Source: Syntrophobacteraceae bacterium
GTDB lineage: Bacteria; Desulfobacterota; Syntrophobacteria; Syntrophobacterales; Syntrophobacteraceae
Assembly (NCBI GenBank): GCA_018053185.1
Contig: JAGPLX010000016.1
Location: 1-49,212, forward strand
DNA length: 49,212 nt
Direction of reading: 5' to 3'
Shown: positions 26,822 to 36,006 of the stretch, in pieces
Layout: each line of letters opens with the position of its first letter
Position numbering within the stretch: the first letter of the stretch is position 1
The notes under the pieces: generated by a model
What the model was told of the DNA's origin: nothing
Databases searched by the model: none
The model's input: the letters and a program-made list of their open reading frames with translations, nothing else
Position numbers and translations under genes: made by a program

Positions 26822-28658
26822 ATTCATGTTCGGAAGAACTTCCCTCAAGCACTCCGTTCTTTATTTTTCCTGGATGCTCGTGGTCCTGGCCGGCATTCTT
26901 CCCACCTCGCACCAATATCATCGCCTGAGCCGGGCTTGCGTAGCTGACGCTCAACGACTGGCCATGCGGGACCTCGATCTCGTCTATCAGCTCATGGTCG
27001 AGCACGGTCCTTTCGGAAACGTGGAAGAACTGCACGACTGGTCCCTCAAGATCGCCGGGCAACTCGGGGTCAGGATTACCTATATCGCCGAGGACGGACG
27101 CGCCATCGCGGACTCCGAGGTTTCTCCGGATCGGATCTCGGACCTCGAAAACTTCGCAGGCAGGCCGGAAATTCTCCAAGCACAGCAAGGGGGTACAGGG
27201 TTTTCCATCCGCCACAGCAAGGCCATGAGAAAAGAAATGGTCTTTGCCGCCATGAAGACTTCCCTGCCTCCTCCGCTCCCCTCCGGCATCCTGAGGCTTG
27301 CCGCTGATCCGCCGGAGATCAAAAGGCAGCTGGAGCATCTCAGGATTGCTCTTCCTGTCTACCTGTTCTTCCTTTTTATCGGAATCGCTCTCGCCGCACC
27401 CCTGGTCCTGCGCCCCCTTGGCCGCATCGTCTCCCGGCTCGGAGAGGCCGTCGAGTCTCTCGGTTCCGGCAAACCCGTGATGAGGTTGCACCTGGAACCC
27501 GATCACGAGCTGTACCCCCTTCTCCAGTCCTTGCACCAGGCCGATGAACGGCTGGAGAATCGCTTTGCCTCCCTGCACGAAGAAAAAAGGAGGTTGGAAG
27601 CCGTTTTCGACGGCATGCAGGACGGTGTCCTGGTCCTCGACGGCCGGGGCAGGATCCAAAGGGTGAATCGCGCTCTGGCAACCATGATTCCCGGCACCCT
27701 TTCTCCCATCGGCCGCAAACCCCTCGAGGTCATCGTAAGCATCGAGCTCCAGGAAGGGTGCGACCGGGTGCTGGATCCCGGGCAGCCGTCGGCTCCAAGC
27801 CCGTGCGTGCTCGAGCTCCGTCTCTGGCGGGACAGGTTCTATAACGTCACCATCTCCAGGTTGCCGCCGCACGGGGAGCCGTCCGCAGATGAGACGGAGG
27901 GGGCCATCGTGGTCTTTCACGACATCACGGAAATCAAACGACTGGAGAAGGTGCGGCAAGACTTCGTGGCCAATGTCTCCCACGAACTGAGGACCCCCCT
28001 GACCTCGATCAAGGGCTATACGGAAACTCTGCTTTCGGAAGAAAAGCTCGAACCCGGGACTCTAACCTCCTTTCTCCAGGTCATTCTCAAGAACACGAAC
28101 CACATGGTGAGAATGGTCGATGACCTGCTCCAACTGGCCGGGCTGGAAGCTAAGCAGGAAGCATCGGTTCCCGTTTCCGTGAATGCCGGAAACGCCCTTC
28201 TCACAGCATGGAAGGCGTGTCTTCCCCTGGCGAAACCAAGGGGCATTTCCCTGCAAAACGACCTGCCCCAGGGAGACCTGTGGGTTCTTGGAGATCACGA
28301 TCAACTGGTCCAGGTCTTTCGAAACCTCCTCGAGAATGCCGTGCGCTACAACCCCGCGGGGAAGCCCATCGTGGTGTCGTGCAGCGAGGAGCAAGCCGAG
28401 GTGACCTTTCGAATCCGGGATTTTGGACCGGGCATACCCAGGGAACATGTGAATCGCATTTTCGAGCGGTTCTACCGAATCGAGAAGCATCGCAGCAGCG
28501 AAGTCGGCAGTACGGGGCTGGGCCTTGCCATCTGCAGGCATATTCTCCGAAATTTCGGAGGCCGGATCTGGGTCGCTCATCCGATACCCGGAGAACAGGA
28601 AGGGGCCGTTTTCTGTTTCACTCTTCTCCGAGCCTCGCCGGGAGAGGCAACCCCGTAG
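26814..28658 (+). CDS. phoR: Phosphate-regulon sensor kinase PhoR
   Basis: A 614-residue membrane histidine kinase. Membrane segments about 14-31 and 178-198 flank a periplasmic region of roughly 145 residues; a HAMP-like linker (RPLGRIVSRLGEAVESLGSG) and a PAS domain (about 259-375) precede HisKA with H390 (NVSHELRTPLTSIKG), the N-box FRNLLENAVRYNP, and RIRDFGPGIP and GSTGLGLAI. Longer than E. coli PhoR (431), as is common outside the enterics, because of the extracytoplasmic domain. Start ATG 26814 lies inside the end of phoB, indicating coupled translation. Confidence 0.92.
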   Translation: MVEFMFGRTSLKHSVLYFSWMLVVLAGILPTSHQYHRLSRACVADAQRLAMRDLDLVYQLMVEHGPFGNVEELHDWSLKIAGQLGVRITYIAEDGRAIADSEVSPDRISDLENFAGRPEILQAQQGGTGFSIRHSKAMRKEMVFAAMKTSLPPPLPSGILRLAADPPEIKRQLEHLRIALPVYLFFLFIGIALAAPLVLRPLGRIVSRLGEAVESLGSGKPVMRLHLEPDHELYPLLQSLHQADERLENRFASLHEEKRRLEAVFDGMQDGVLVLDGRGRIQRVNRALATMIPGTLSPIGRKPLEVIVSIELQEGCDRVLDPGQPSAPSPCVLELRLWRDRFYNVTISRLPPHGEPSADETEGAIVVFHDITEIKRLEKVRQDFVANVSHELRTPLTSIKGYTETLLSEEKLEPGTLTSFLQVILKNTNHMVRMVDDLLQLAGLEAKQEASVPVSVNAGNALLTAWKACLPLAKPRGISLQNDLPQGDLWVLGDHDQLVQVFRNLLENAVRYNPAGKPIVVSCSEEQAEVTFRIRDFGPGIPREHVNRIFERFYRIEKHRSSEVGSTGLGLAICRHILRNFGGRIWVAHPIPGEQEGAVFCFTLLRASPGEATP

Positions 28659-28978
28659 AGTACGGCGAAATTAAGCATCCATTTTTCGCAGGCCGGCCCT
28701 TTATTCCGCTTGCAGAGACCGGACCCGCAATTTTGCCGGCCTGTACCGGATCTTTCCTTGTGCTTCGAAAACCGGCTGCACGCAAGACCGATGGGGGGCG
28801 GAGGCCGGCGAGGCCTAGTGCGAAAATGCGGGTTTTGTCCCTCGATCCACGACCTTCCTTCATGAAAGGTCCGGAGCCGATCCGCCCTGCCCTGCCGGCT
28901 TGATCTTGGTCACAGGTTCGGCTAGGCTGCTTCCACAGTAGAGATTGACGCTCGCTGCGAAGGTTTTGGAAGGGTTGC
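28659..28978. other. Interval between phoR and pstB, no gene
   Basis: 320 bases. A 9-bp inverted repeat CAGGCCGGC/GCCGGCCTG (28689-28697 with 28735-28743) brackets a 37-base loop; no T-run follows, so it is not a standard terminator. I looked for a Pho box ahead of pstB and found none that I trust. No coding signal. Confidence 0.35.
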
Positions 28979-29743
28979 ATGATGGGAAAATCGCCCAAAA
29001 TGATCTCCAAGGACCTGAATTTCTATTATGGGGACTTTCAGGCCCTCGACGGCATCACCCTCGAGTTTTACCCCCGCCAGGTCACCGCCCTCATCGGTCC
29101 TTCCGGATGCGGCAAAAGCACCTTCCTTCGCTGTTTGAACCGGATGAACGATCTCATCGCCGTCGGCCGTGTCGAAGGCCGGGTCCTTCTGGACAACCAG
29201 GATATTTACGATCCCAAGCTCGACGTGGTGACCTTGCGGCGGCGGGTGGGCATGGTGTTTCAAAAGCCCAATCCCTTTCCCAAGACCATTTACGAGAATG
29301 TAGCCTACGGTCTCCGGGTCAACGGGGTTCGCGATCGCTGCTTCATCGATGAAAAGGTAGAGCTTAGTCTTCAGCAGGCAGCATTGTGGGGGGAAGTGAA
29401 AGACCGCCTGCACCAGTCGGCCCTGGGCCTCTCGGGCGGACAACAGCAGCGGCTGTGCATCGCTCGGGCCCTGGCCGTGGAACCCGAGGTGCTGCTCATG
29501 GACGAACCGGCCTCCGCCCTCGATCCCATCGCCACACAGAAGATCGAGGAGCTGATCCACGAGTTGAAACGCTCTTATACCATCGTCATCGTTACCCACA
29601 ATATGCAGCAGGCAGCGCGGGTTTCCGACTTCACGGCATTTTTTTATATGGGAAAGCTCGTGGAGGTGGATGAGACCGAAACCCTTTTCACGAGGCCCAA
29701 AAATCGCCGGACGGAAGATTACATCACGGGCCGATTCGGATAG
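28979..29743 (+). CDS. pstB: Phosphate ABC transporter ATPase PstB
   Basis: A 254-residue Pst[21 protein letters not shown], Walker [10 protein letters not shown] (40-48), [12 protein letters not shown]-loop [18 protein letters not shown], signature [14 protein letters not shown], Walker [14 protein letters not shown], switch [13 protein letters not shown]. These are diagnostic for PstB. The start could be ATG 28979 or the adjacent ATG 28982; GGAAGG precedes both. It is separated from the pstSCA genes, which lie convergently beyond phoU. Confidence 0.96.
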   Translation: MMGKSPKMISKDLNFYYGDFQALDGITLEFYPRQVTALIGPSGCGKSTFLRCLNRMNDLIAVGRVEGRVLLDNQDIYDPKLDVVTLRRRVGMVFQKPNPFPKTIYENVAYGLRVNGVRDRCFIDEKVELSLQQAALWGEVKDRLHQSALGLSGGQQQRLCIARALAVEPEVLLMDEPASALDPIATQKIEELIHELKRSYTIVIVTHNMQQAARVSDFTAFFYMGKLVEVDETETLFTRPKNRRTEDYITGRFG

Positions 29744-29754
29744 GAGCGCAGTGA

Positions 29755-30414
29755 ATGGAAAGTCGGTTTCACCAGGAAATGGAAGAGCTCAAAATGACCA
29801 TCCTCCACATGGCCGCCCTGACGGAGAGGGCCCTGGAGAAATCCACGCAGGCCTTGCTGGGGCGCGACAGCCGAATGGCCCAGGAAGTCATTGACGGAGA
29901 CCAGGAAATCGACCTACAGGAATTGGAGGTGGATCGACGATGCCTTCGTCTATTGGCCCTGGATCAGCCCATGGCCCGGGATTTGCGCTTCATCGTGGGC
30001 TGTATGCGCATATCCATCGAACTCGAACGCATTGCGGATCAGGCGGTCAATATTGCCCAGAGGGCCCAGTTCCTGGGAAGTCGTCCTCCACTGCCCCGAA
30101 ATCTTGCCATCGAGCAACTGGCCGACACGGCCCTGGACATGTACCGATCCGTCATAACCGCCTTTGTGAGCGAAAACACCAATCTGGCCCGGGACGTCTG
30201 CCAGACCGACGACCTGGCGGATGAGCTCAATGTCACGGTCCTGAAGAACCTTCTGGATTACATGGTCCACGAAGTTCCCGCCGTGGAACGGTCCGTCCAG
30301 ACCATCATTGTGGCTCGCTGCCTCGAACGGGTGGCCGATCAAGCCACCAATATCGCCGAGTGCGTCATCTTCATCGTCGAGGGGCTCAACATCAAACACC
30401 GATGCCAGCAGTGA
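29755..30414 (+). CDS. phoU: Phosphate transport regulator PhoU
   Basis: A 219-residue all-helical PhoU with two three-helix repeats: FHQEMEELKMTILHMAALTERAL at the start, the metal-site motif EIERIAD-like ELERIADQAVNIAQRA in repeat one and LERVADQATNIAECVIF in repeat two. PhoU links transporter state to PhoR and represses the regulon when phosphate is ample. Follows pstB after 11 bases. Ends 21 bases from the convergent pstA stop. Confidence 0.96.
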   Translation: MESRFHQEMEELKMTILHMAALTERALEKSTQALLGRDSRMAQEVIDGDQEIDLQELEVDRRCLRLLALDQPMARDLRFIVGCMRISIELERIADQAVNIAQRAQFLGSRPPLPRNLAIEQLADTALDMYRSVITAFVSENTNLARDVCQTDDLADELNVTVLKNLLDYMVHEVPAVERSVQTIIVARCLERVADQATNIAECVIFIVEGLNIKHRCQQ

Positions 30415-30435
30415 AGAGCCCCGCCCACGGCCCCT

Positions 30436-31401
30436 TCAGAAACGGCGCTGGAGACGGGCCCGGTAATAGATGGCCACCAGGTTCATGCCGAAGACCAGAA
30501 AAATGAGAACCAGGGAAGATCCGTACTGGAGCGGTCGAGTGGTTTCGATGTTGGTGCCCGCGGTGGCGAGAACATAGATGTGGTAGGGCAGAGCCATCAC
30601 TGGATCCAGCAAGGACGACGGCAAGTGGGGGGTGAAGAATACGGCCGCCGTGAACATGATGGCCGCCGTTTCTCCTGCCGCCCGGCTGACGGCCAGAATC
30701 GCCCCGGTGAGCATGCCGGGAAAAGCGGCGGGCAGAACAACCCGATAAATGGTCTGCCACTTGGTGGCTCCGAGGGCCAGGGAGGCTTCCCGGTAGGTGG
30801 TCGGAACGGATCGCAGGGCCTCTTCCGCGGTTCCGATGATGACAGGCAGGATGAGTACCCCGAGGGTCAGGACCCCCGCAAGGAGACTCACCCCCAATCC
30901 CATCCAGATGACGAAGAGCGCCAGTCCGAAAAGGCCGAACACCACCGAAGGCACCCCCGCCAGGTTGGTGATTCCCAGGCGGATGATGCGAACAGCCAGG
31001 CCGGGCTTGGCGTACTCGTGCAGGTAGACGGCCGAGGCCACCCCCCACGGAAAAGCCGTCAACATGGCTCCAAAGCTGAGAAGAAAGGTTCCGACGATGC
31101 AGGGGAAAATTCCTCCTGCCGTCATGGAAGGGGTCGGGGCCTGGGTTAGAAAGGTCCAGCTGATGGCCTGCCAACCGTTCATTGTAAGGAACCCTGTGAT
31201 AATCAGCAGGGCCAACCCGTTGACGGCTGCCGCTCCACGAAAGCATCCGAAGACGACGGCCTGGGACCAGCGACGCCCCTTTGTCCCCGAAGGCAACAAG
31301 CCCGGGCGATGACCCGGCTCGCAAACCGCCGCCTTCCTCCGCGATTCGGAAGACTCATCCGGGACCATCCTTTCGGTTGAGAACCATTTGGAAGGATCCA
31401 C
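30436..31401 (-). CDS. pstA: Phosphate ABC transporter permease PstA
   Basis: A 321-residue PstA with six membrane segments and the family strings GGIFPCIVGTFLLSF, PWGVASAVYLHEYAKPG, NLAGVPSVVFGLFGLALFV, LPVIIGTAEEALRSVP, REASLALGATKWQTIYRVVLPAAFPGM and SRAAGETAAIMFTAA. The N-terminal 45 residues are not typical and may include a few extra residues; GTG 31401 has AAGGG seven bases upstream. Follows pstC after 23 bases. Confidence 0.95.
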   Translation of the reverse strand: MDPSKWFSTERMVPDESSESRRKAAVCEPGHRPGLLPSGTKGRRWSQAVVFGCFRGAAAVNGLALLIITGFLTMNGWQAISWTFLTQAPTPSMTAGGIFPCIVGTFLLSFGAMLTAFPWGVASAVYLHEYAKPGLAVRIIRLGITNLAGVPSVVFGLFGLALFVIWMGLGVSLLAGVLTLGVLILPVIIGTAEEALRSVPTTYREASLALGATKWQTIYRVVLPAAFPGMLTGAILAVSRAAGETAAIMFTAAVFFTPHLPSSLLDPVMALPYHIYVLATAGTNIETTRPLQYGSSLVLIFLVFGMNLVAIYYRARLQRRF

Positions 31402-31424
31402 TCTTCACCCTTTCTCCAGGTGAC

Positions 31425-32315
31425 TCACAGGGTCGCCGAACCCACCTGTTTGTGCTTCTGTGCGATCATGTCCGCCAACAGGTTGAACAGAACCGTGAAG
31501 AGAAAGAGCACGATGCCCGTGGCGAACAAGGCGAAATAATGGTCGCTTCGGAACGGGGCCTCGGCCATTTCCGCGGCAATGCTCGCGGGCATGGGCCTCA
31601 CCGGTTTGAATATCGAAGTGGGAATCAGGGCCGCTCCCCCCGCCACCATGAGAACCACCATGGTTTCCCCGATGGCGCGAGACATTCCCAGGATCACGGC
31701 CGTGCTGATCCCCGAGAGGGAAGCGGGAAGGATCACCCGGTGGATGGTTTCCCAGTGGGTGGCGCCCAGGGCCAGGGAAGCTTCCTTCAATTCCCTCGGA
31801 ACACTGTAGATGGCATCCTCTGAAATGCTGCAGACAGTGGGTACGGACATGAAGGCAAGCATCAGGGAAGCGTTGAAAAGATTTAGACCTGTAGGAATCT
31901 CGAGGAAGTCCTGGAGAAAGGGCGCCACCACCACCATCCCGAAGAAACCGATGACCACCGAGGGCAATGCCGCCAGGAGTTCAACCACGGGCTTGGCGAT
32001 CTCCCGCACCCTCGCCGAAGCGATTTCAGCCAGGTAGATAGCAGTCATGACGCCCAGGGGGATGGAAACGGCGGCGGAAAATACCGTGACCGCAATGGAA
32101 GCAACCAGCAGGGGGAAAATCCCGAAATCGGGCGGCTGGGCGGTCGGATACCAGTCTCTGCCGAAGAGGAACTTGGATACCGAAACCTTGGAGAAGATGG
32201 GGATTCCTTCGACAAACAGGAAGAGAAGGATGAGGAAGAGGACCAGGATGGATACGAAGGCCGTCCCAAAAAAGAACCAGCGAATGGATTTTTCCTTGAG
32301 CTGTCGATGTGTCAT
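31425..32315 (-). CDS. pstC: Phosphate ABC transporter permease PstC
   Basis: A 296-residue PstC: SKFLFGRDWYPTAQPPDFGIFPL near the N-terminus is characteristic, followed by GVMTAIYLAEIASARVREIAKPVVELLAALPSVVIGFFG, REASLALGATHWE-type sequence and MSRAIGETMVVLMVAG. Six membrane segments. Start ATG 32315 with a weak GAAAG site. It is 85 bases after pstS and upstream of pstA. Confidence 0.95.
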   Translation of the reverse strand: MTHRQLKEKSIRWFFFGTAFVSILVLFLILLFLFVEGIPIFSKVSVSKFLFGRDWYPTAQPPDFGIFPLLVASIAVTVFSAAVSIPLGVMTAIYLAEIASARVREIAKPVVELLAALPSVVIGFFGMVVVAPFLQDFLEIPTGLNLFNASLMLAFMSVPTVCSISEDAIYSVPRELKEASLALGATHWETIHRVILPASLSGISTAVILGMSRAIGETMVVLMVAGGAALIPTSIFKPVRPMPASIAAEMAEAPFRSDHYFALFATGIVLFLFTVLFNLLADMIAQKHKQVGSATL

Positions 32316-32400
32316 CTTGCTTTCAATCCAGGAAACCCGGGACTCTTCGACTCACCCCTCGGATCTTCCCCGCACCCGGTAAGACCTGTCTGCCAAGCAA

Positions 32401-33219
32401 CTAATACAAAGGAACGAACCCGGCTTCCTTGACGAGCTTCTGGCCCTTTTGCGGATGGAGGACATAGTTGACGAAATGGAGTATCTCCCCCGTGGGCCAG
32501 CCGCGCGTGAACATGAAAAGGGGCCTGGATACGGGGTATTTTCCATTAAGGGTCGTCTCTTCGTTGCCCACGACCCCGTTCACCGAAAGCGCTTTGACGC
32601 TCTTGTCGACGTACCCGATGCCCAGGTACCCGATGGCGAACTTGTTCTTGGAAACCACCTGAACGATGGCGCCGTTGGACGCCTGGAGCATAGCTCCTGC
32701 GTAGACCCGGGCCTTTTTCATCACCTTCTCTTCCCAGACCTCGTATGTTCCCGAAGAGGTATCCCTCGAGATGACCACGATCTCTTTATCCTGGCCTCCC
32801 ACGTCTTTCCAGTTCTTGATTTCTCCCATGTAGATGGCCTTGAGCTGTTCAAGAGAGAGATTCCCAATGGGATTCTCCGGATGCACAACGGGAACGATGC
32901 AGTCATAAGCCAGAGCGAAAGGAACAGGGTATGCCCCTTTCTCGACGGCGGCCTTCACTTCTTCGTCCTTAATGAAACGGGAGCTGTTGGCGATATCCGT
33001 TGTGCTGTCGATCAAGGCTTTGATCCCGTTGCCGGAACCGCCGCCCGACAGGGATAGGGACACTCCTGGATTTTCCTTCATGTAGGCTTCCATGACCTTT
33101 TGGGTAATGGGCAACACCGTTGTGGATCCATCGATCCTGATGGAACCCGCATGACTGAAACTCGTAGCCAAAACGCCGCATGTCAACGCCATCAGTAGAA
33201 CCCATCCTTTGGGTCTCAT
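32401..33219 (-). CDS. pstS: Phosphate-binding protein PstS
   Basis: A 272-residue periplasmic binding protein. Signal peptide MRPKGWVLLMALTCGVLATSFSHA, then IRIDGSTTVLPITQKVMEAY, SGGGSGNGIKALIDSTTDIANSSR (phosphate-contacting loop), YDCIVPVVHPENPI, and VISRDTSSGTYEVWEEKVM. The frame is open to 33318, but ATG 33219 is chosen because AAGGAGG lies eight bases upstream and the signal peptide starts there. A candidate PhoB site is 116-144 bases upstream. Confidence 0.95.
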   Translation of the reverse strand: MRPKGWVLLMALTCGVLATSFSHAGSIRIDGSTTVLPITQKVMEAYMKENPGVSLSLSGGGSGNGIKALIDSTTDIANSSRFIKDEEVKAAVEKGAYPVPFALAYDCIVPVVHPENPIGNLSLEQLKAIYMGEIKNWKDVGGQDKEIVVISRDTSSGTYEVWEEKVMKKARVYAGAMLQASNGAIVQVVSKNKFAIGYLGIGYVDKSVKALSVNGVVGNEETTLNGKYPVSRPLFMFTRGWPTGEILHFVNYVLHPQKGQKLVKEAGFVPLY

Positions 33220-33334
33220 TGGTTCGTACCTCCTTATGTTCCAGGTTCTTCCCGCAGGTTTTCGGCACCTTTCCCCGATCACCCCCCACATTCCAATATG
33301 CGTCCTGATATTAGGCATAAAGTGTTACAATCCG

Positions 33335-33363
33335 GTGACGGACTCCCGGATATTCCGTGACGG
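33335..33363 (-). promoter_or_regulatory. Candidate PhoB-binding repeats upstream of pstS
   Basis: On the minus strand CCGTCAC occurs twice, at 33363-33357 and 33341-33335, exactly 22 bases (two 11-base PhoB repeats) apart. PhoB sites are 11-base direct repeats with CTGTCA-like half-sites. An AT-rich TATGCCTAATAT follows towards pstS. Position and spacing fit; the middle half-site is poor, so this is a suggestion. Confidence 0.4.
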
Positions 33364-33481
33364 GGAGAAGACCTCCAGGCGTTCGGCGCAAAGAACGCGA
33401 GGACGAAGGAAGAATCGATAGGGACGGTTTCATGGACTCGAGGGCACTTGGGGCTCTTGCATTTTCGTAGCCAATTTGAAT

Positions 33482-33511
33482 GAACCACGGAGACATAGGG
33501 GGCACAGAGAG
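33482..33511. repeat. CCACGGAGACA-type intergenic repeat fragment
   Basis: GAACCACGGAGACATAGGGG followed by GCACAGAGAG resembles a short tandem-like element (ACCACGGAGACACGGAGG...) that I recall from intergenic regions of many environmental bacterial genomes. It lies between pstS and the DUF2400 gene. The rest of 33220-33662 holds only the candidate PhoB repeats. Confidence 0.35.
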
Positions 33512-33662
33512 GGAATTCTATTTTACCGGCTGGGAGGTATCCGGTAGAAAGATAAGCCAAAGTGAGCTCATCTTTTCGATGAGCATGACCGTCAAGGATC
33601 GCTCAGTTCAAGGTCTGCGGAATGAACGGCTCAGCTACACTACATGGAGGATAGACATTTCG

Positions 33663-34517
33663 ATGAATCGACCCTCCGGCGACTCTCTTTTGAATCTCCT
33701 TCCTCCCTTTACGAGAGAAGCCCTCGAGGAGCTCTACGGCAGATGGAATCGCAGGCGGTTCGTCCATCCCGACCCCCTCGAGTTTCTCTATGGGTTTTCT
33801 CGATCCTCGGACCGGGAAATCGTCGGACTCATCGCTTCCTGTCTGGCCTATGGGAGGGTCTCGCAAATCCTCGGGAGCGTCTCGAAGGTCCTCGATGTCC
33901 TGGGTCCCAGTCCTTCCGAGTTCGTTCTGGGAAAAGACCTTCGTGAGTTCCGGGAGCTTTTGGCAGGATTTCGGCATCGCTTTACCACAGGGGACGACCT
34001 TTCGAAGCTGCTGGTGGGAATCCGAAAAGCCCTCGACCGGTACGGTTCCCTCGAGGATGTCTTCCTGGATGCCCTGGAACACACCGATGGAAACTTTTGC
34101 TCGGCCCTCACGATCTTTGCCCGCCGGTTGAAGAGGAGTCCCGAAGGCAATGTGCCGGTTCCCTCTCCCGAGAAGGGCAGTGCTTGCAAAAGACTGAATC
34201 TTTTCCTTCGATGGATGGTTCGCTGTGACGAGGTCGACCCCGGCGGCTGGTTCCGAATCCAACCGTCGAGACTCATGGTGCCCCTGGACACGCACATGCA
34301 CCGGATTGCACTCCGTATGGGGCTGACCCGCCGTTTGCAGGCGGATTGGCGGACTGCCCGGGAAGTGACTGAGGCCTTTGCGAGCCTCGTTCCGGAAGAT
34401 CCCGTGCGCTATGATTTTGTTCTGACGCGCCTGGGGATATGGGCGTCCAACGGCATGGACAAGATGGGCGATGTAGGAGAAGATCTCAGGGAATCCGCAG
34501 CTTCTGACCGGGCGTGA
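33663..34517 (+). CDS. TIGR02757 / DUF2400 family protein
   Basis: A 284-residue protein of the DUF2400 (TIGR02757) family, conserved but of unknown function, with distant likeness to HhH base-excision glycosylases in its C-terminal half. Recognisable: HPDPLEFLYGFSRSSDREIVGLIASCLAYGRVSQIL, RLNLFLRWMVRCDEVDPGGW, PLDTHMHRIALRMGLT and DPVRYDFVLTRLGIW. The frame is open to 33480, but the family begins after MNRPSGDSLLNLLPPF; ATG 33663 has GGAGG 13 bases upstream. Its 3' end overlaps the convergent mltD-like gene by 32 bases. Confidence 0.8.
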   Translation: MNRPSGDSLLNLLPPFTREALEELYGRWNRRRFVHPDPLEFLYGFSRSSDREIVGLIASCLAYGRVSQILGSVSKVLDVLGPSPSEFVLGKDLREFRELLAGFRHRFTTGDDLSKLLVGIRKALDRYGSLEDVFLDALEHTDGNFCSALTIFARRLKRSPEGNVPVPSPEKGSACKRLNLFLRWMVRCDEVDPGGWFRIQPSRLMVPLDTHMHRIALRMGLTRRLQADWRTAREVTEAFASLVPEDPVRYDFVLTRLGIWASNGMDKMGDVGEDLRESAASDRA

Positions 34518-35739
34518 CCACACTTCCTCGGATTTTGTTTGCCTCCTGCAGTTCGCGAACACTGACCTTGTAGGTTCTGGCAATGCTTGAGAGGGTCTCT
34601 CCCTTCTTCACCACGTGAAAACGCACGGTGTGGGCCGTCTCCCCCTTCTTCCCCGCCTTCCCTGCCGGCCTTTTTTCGCCTGCCGGACTCTCACCCGTCC
34701 TCTCCGCCGTCGACATGGAGACATCCGGCGTTTGAGCGGCCATCGAAGCATAATTCTTCAGGAAGGTCGATCCACTGCCCTGGGGAAGCTTGAGTTCATA
34801 AGTGCCGGGAGAAATATTGTCCCCACGAAATACGGGATTGAGTCGCTTGAATTCGCGGTAATTGGTTCCAGCGGCCGCAGCCACCGTTTGGATGGAAACC
34901 GTCCTGGGGAAGGAAACTTTGACCCGGTCCACTTTGAACGGAGGGTAGCCCTCTCCCCTGGGAAGATGATAGCCGTACAGCTCAGGGTTTCCCAGGACGG
35001 CCTTGATGGCAACGATCCGAAGCACATACCGCTCGGTTTCCATGGGGAGCTTCATCTGGTAGAAATCCGAGGTTCCCTGGACCCGCATTTGCTCCTGGAT
35101 TCGACCTTCCCCGCAGTTGTAGGCCGCAATGGCCAGGGTCCAGCTCCTGAACCGATTATTCAAATCCCGGAGGTAGCGAAAGGCGCTGTCCGTGGCCAAT
35201 TCAAAGTCGTAGCGTTCATCGCAGGTCTCTCGCTGTTCCAGGCCGTAATTCCGGCCCGTGGACGGCATGAACTGCCAGGGTCCGGCAGCCCCCTTGTGGG
35301 AACAGGCGTTGGGCAGGAGGTCGCTTTCGGCAATGGCCACGTACTTCAAATCCGAGGGCAAACCAAAGGCGCGGAGTCTCTCCTCGATCCAGGGAAAATA
35401 TCGTTCCATGCGTTTAAGCCAAAGGTACACCTGGGCATGGTTGTAAACGATGAGGGTAAATTCCTTGTCAAACCGTTCCAGCACTTCCTGCCTCTCCGTC
35501 GGGACCGGTTCCCCGCAAAGGTCGATTCTTCTGGGCGGGGCATGGTAGGGCACCATGAACACCACGGGCTCCGGTCTGGATGGTGCCGTGGATACGCTCT
35601 CGACGGACGGAACCGTCGGGCGGGCGGCCTCGGCCCCTTTGGGTGTCGAAGGGCCTGTTGCGCAACCAGCGCAGGTCAGGAGTAAAGCCAGAGCGAAACA
35701 TCCTGGAATCAAGACACTCGAGAGGGGCTTCGTCCTCAT
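34486..35739 (-). CDS. mltD: MltD-like lytic transglycosylase lipoprotein with LysM
   Basis: A 417-residue murein lytic transglycosylase, anchored in the outer membrane. Lipoprotein signal with lipobox LTCAGC; SLT domain with catalytic Glu in AIAESDLLPNA and the family's KGAAGPWQFMPSTGRNYGL, LATDSAFRYLRDLNNRF, LAIAAYNCGEG; an MltD-type middle region (YGYHLPRGEGYPPFKVDRV, FKRLNPVFRGDNISPGTYELKLP); and one LysM at the C-terminus (FHVVKKGETLSSIARTYKVS). Start ATG 35739 with AAAGGAA six bases upstream. It stands alone and overlaps the end of the DUF2400 gene. Confidence 0.9.
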   Translation of the reverse strand: MRTKPLSSVLIPGCFALALLLTCAGCATGPSTPKGAEAARPTVPSVESVSTAPSRPEPVVFMVPYHAPPRRIDLCGEPVPTERQEVLERFDKEFTLIVYNHAQVYLWLKRMERYFPWIEERLRAFGLPSDLKYVAIAESDLLPNACSHKGAAGPWQFMPSTGRNYGLEQRETCDERYDFELATDSAFRYLRDLNNRFRSWTLAIAAYNCGEGRIQEQMRVQGTSDFYQMKLPMETERYVLRIVAIKAVLGNPELYGYHLPRGEGYPPFKVDRVKVSFPRTVSIQTVAAAAGTNYREFKRLNPVFRGDNISPGTYELKLPQGSGSTFLKNYASMAAQTPDVSMSTAERTGESPAGEKRPAGKAGKKGETAHTVRFHVVKKGETLSSIARTYKVSVRELQEANKIRGSVVTPGQKLRIP

Positions 35740-36006
35740 GATTTCCTTTCCCTGTCCATGGTGCCGGTACGCTCACGCGAGAGGTCTGCCGAGACCGTTG
35801 CCCAGCCTGAAAGGTCTTCCATCGATTTCTCCCCATCCCCCGGGTGAATCCCGGGGTTGATCACGGCGCAATTTACCTCACCCACTCCCTGGTGTCCACG
35901 CAAAACAGAAGCCCGGAGCCCGTCTTCGACCCTTCCTCGCCCTTCGTTTCGAGAAAGGCTCACGGTCCATTGCCGGGGTCGGGCCCCAGAAAGCAGTGTC
36001 CATTCT

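Noticed and set aside
28689..28743. Terminator after phoR
   Set aside because: The inverted repeat has a 37-base loop and no T-run on either side.
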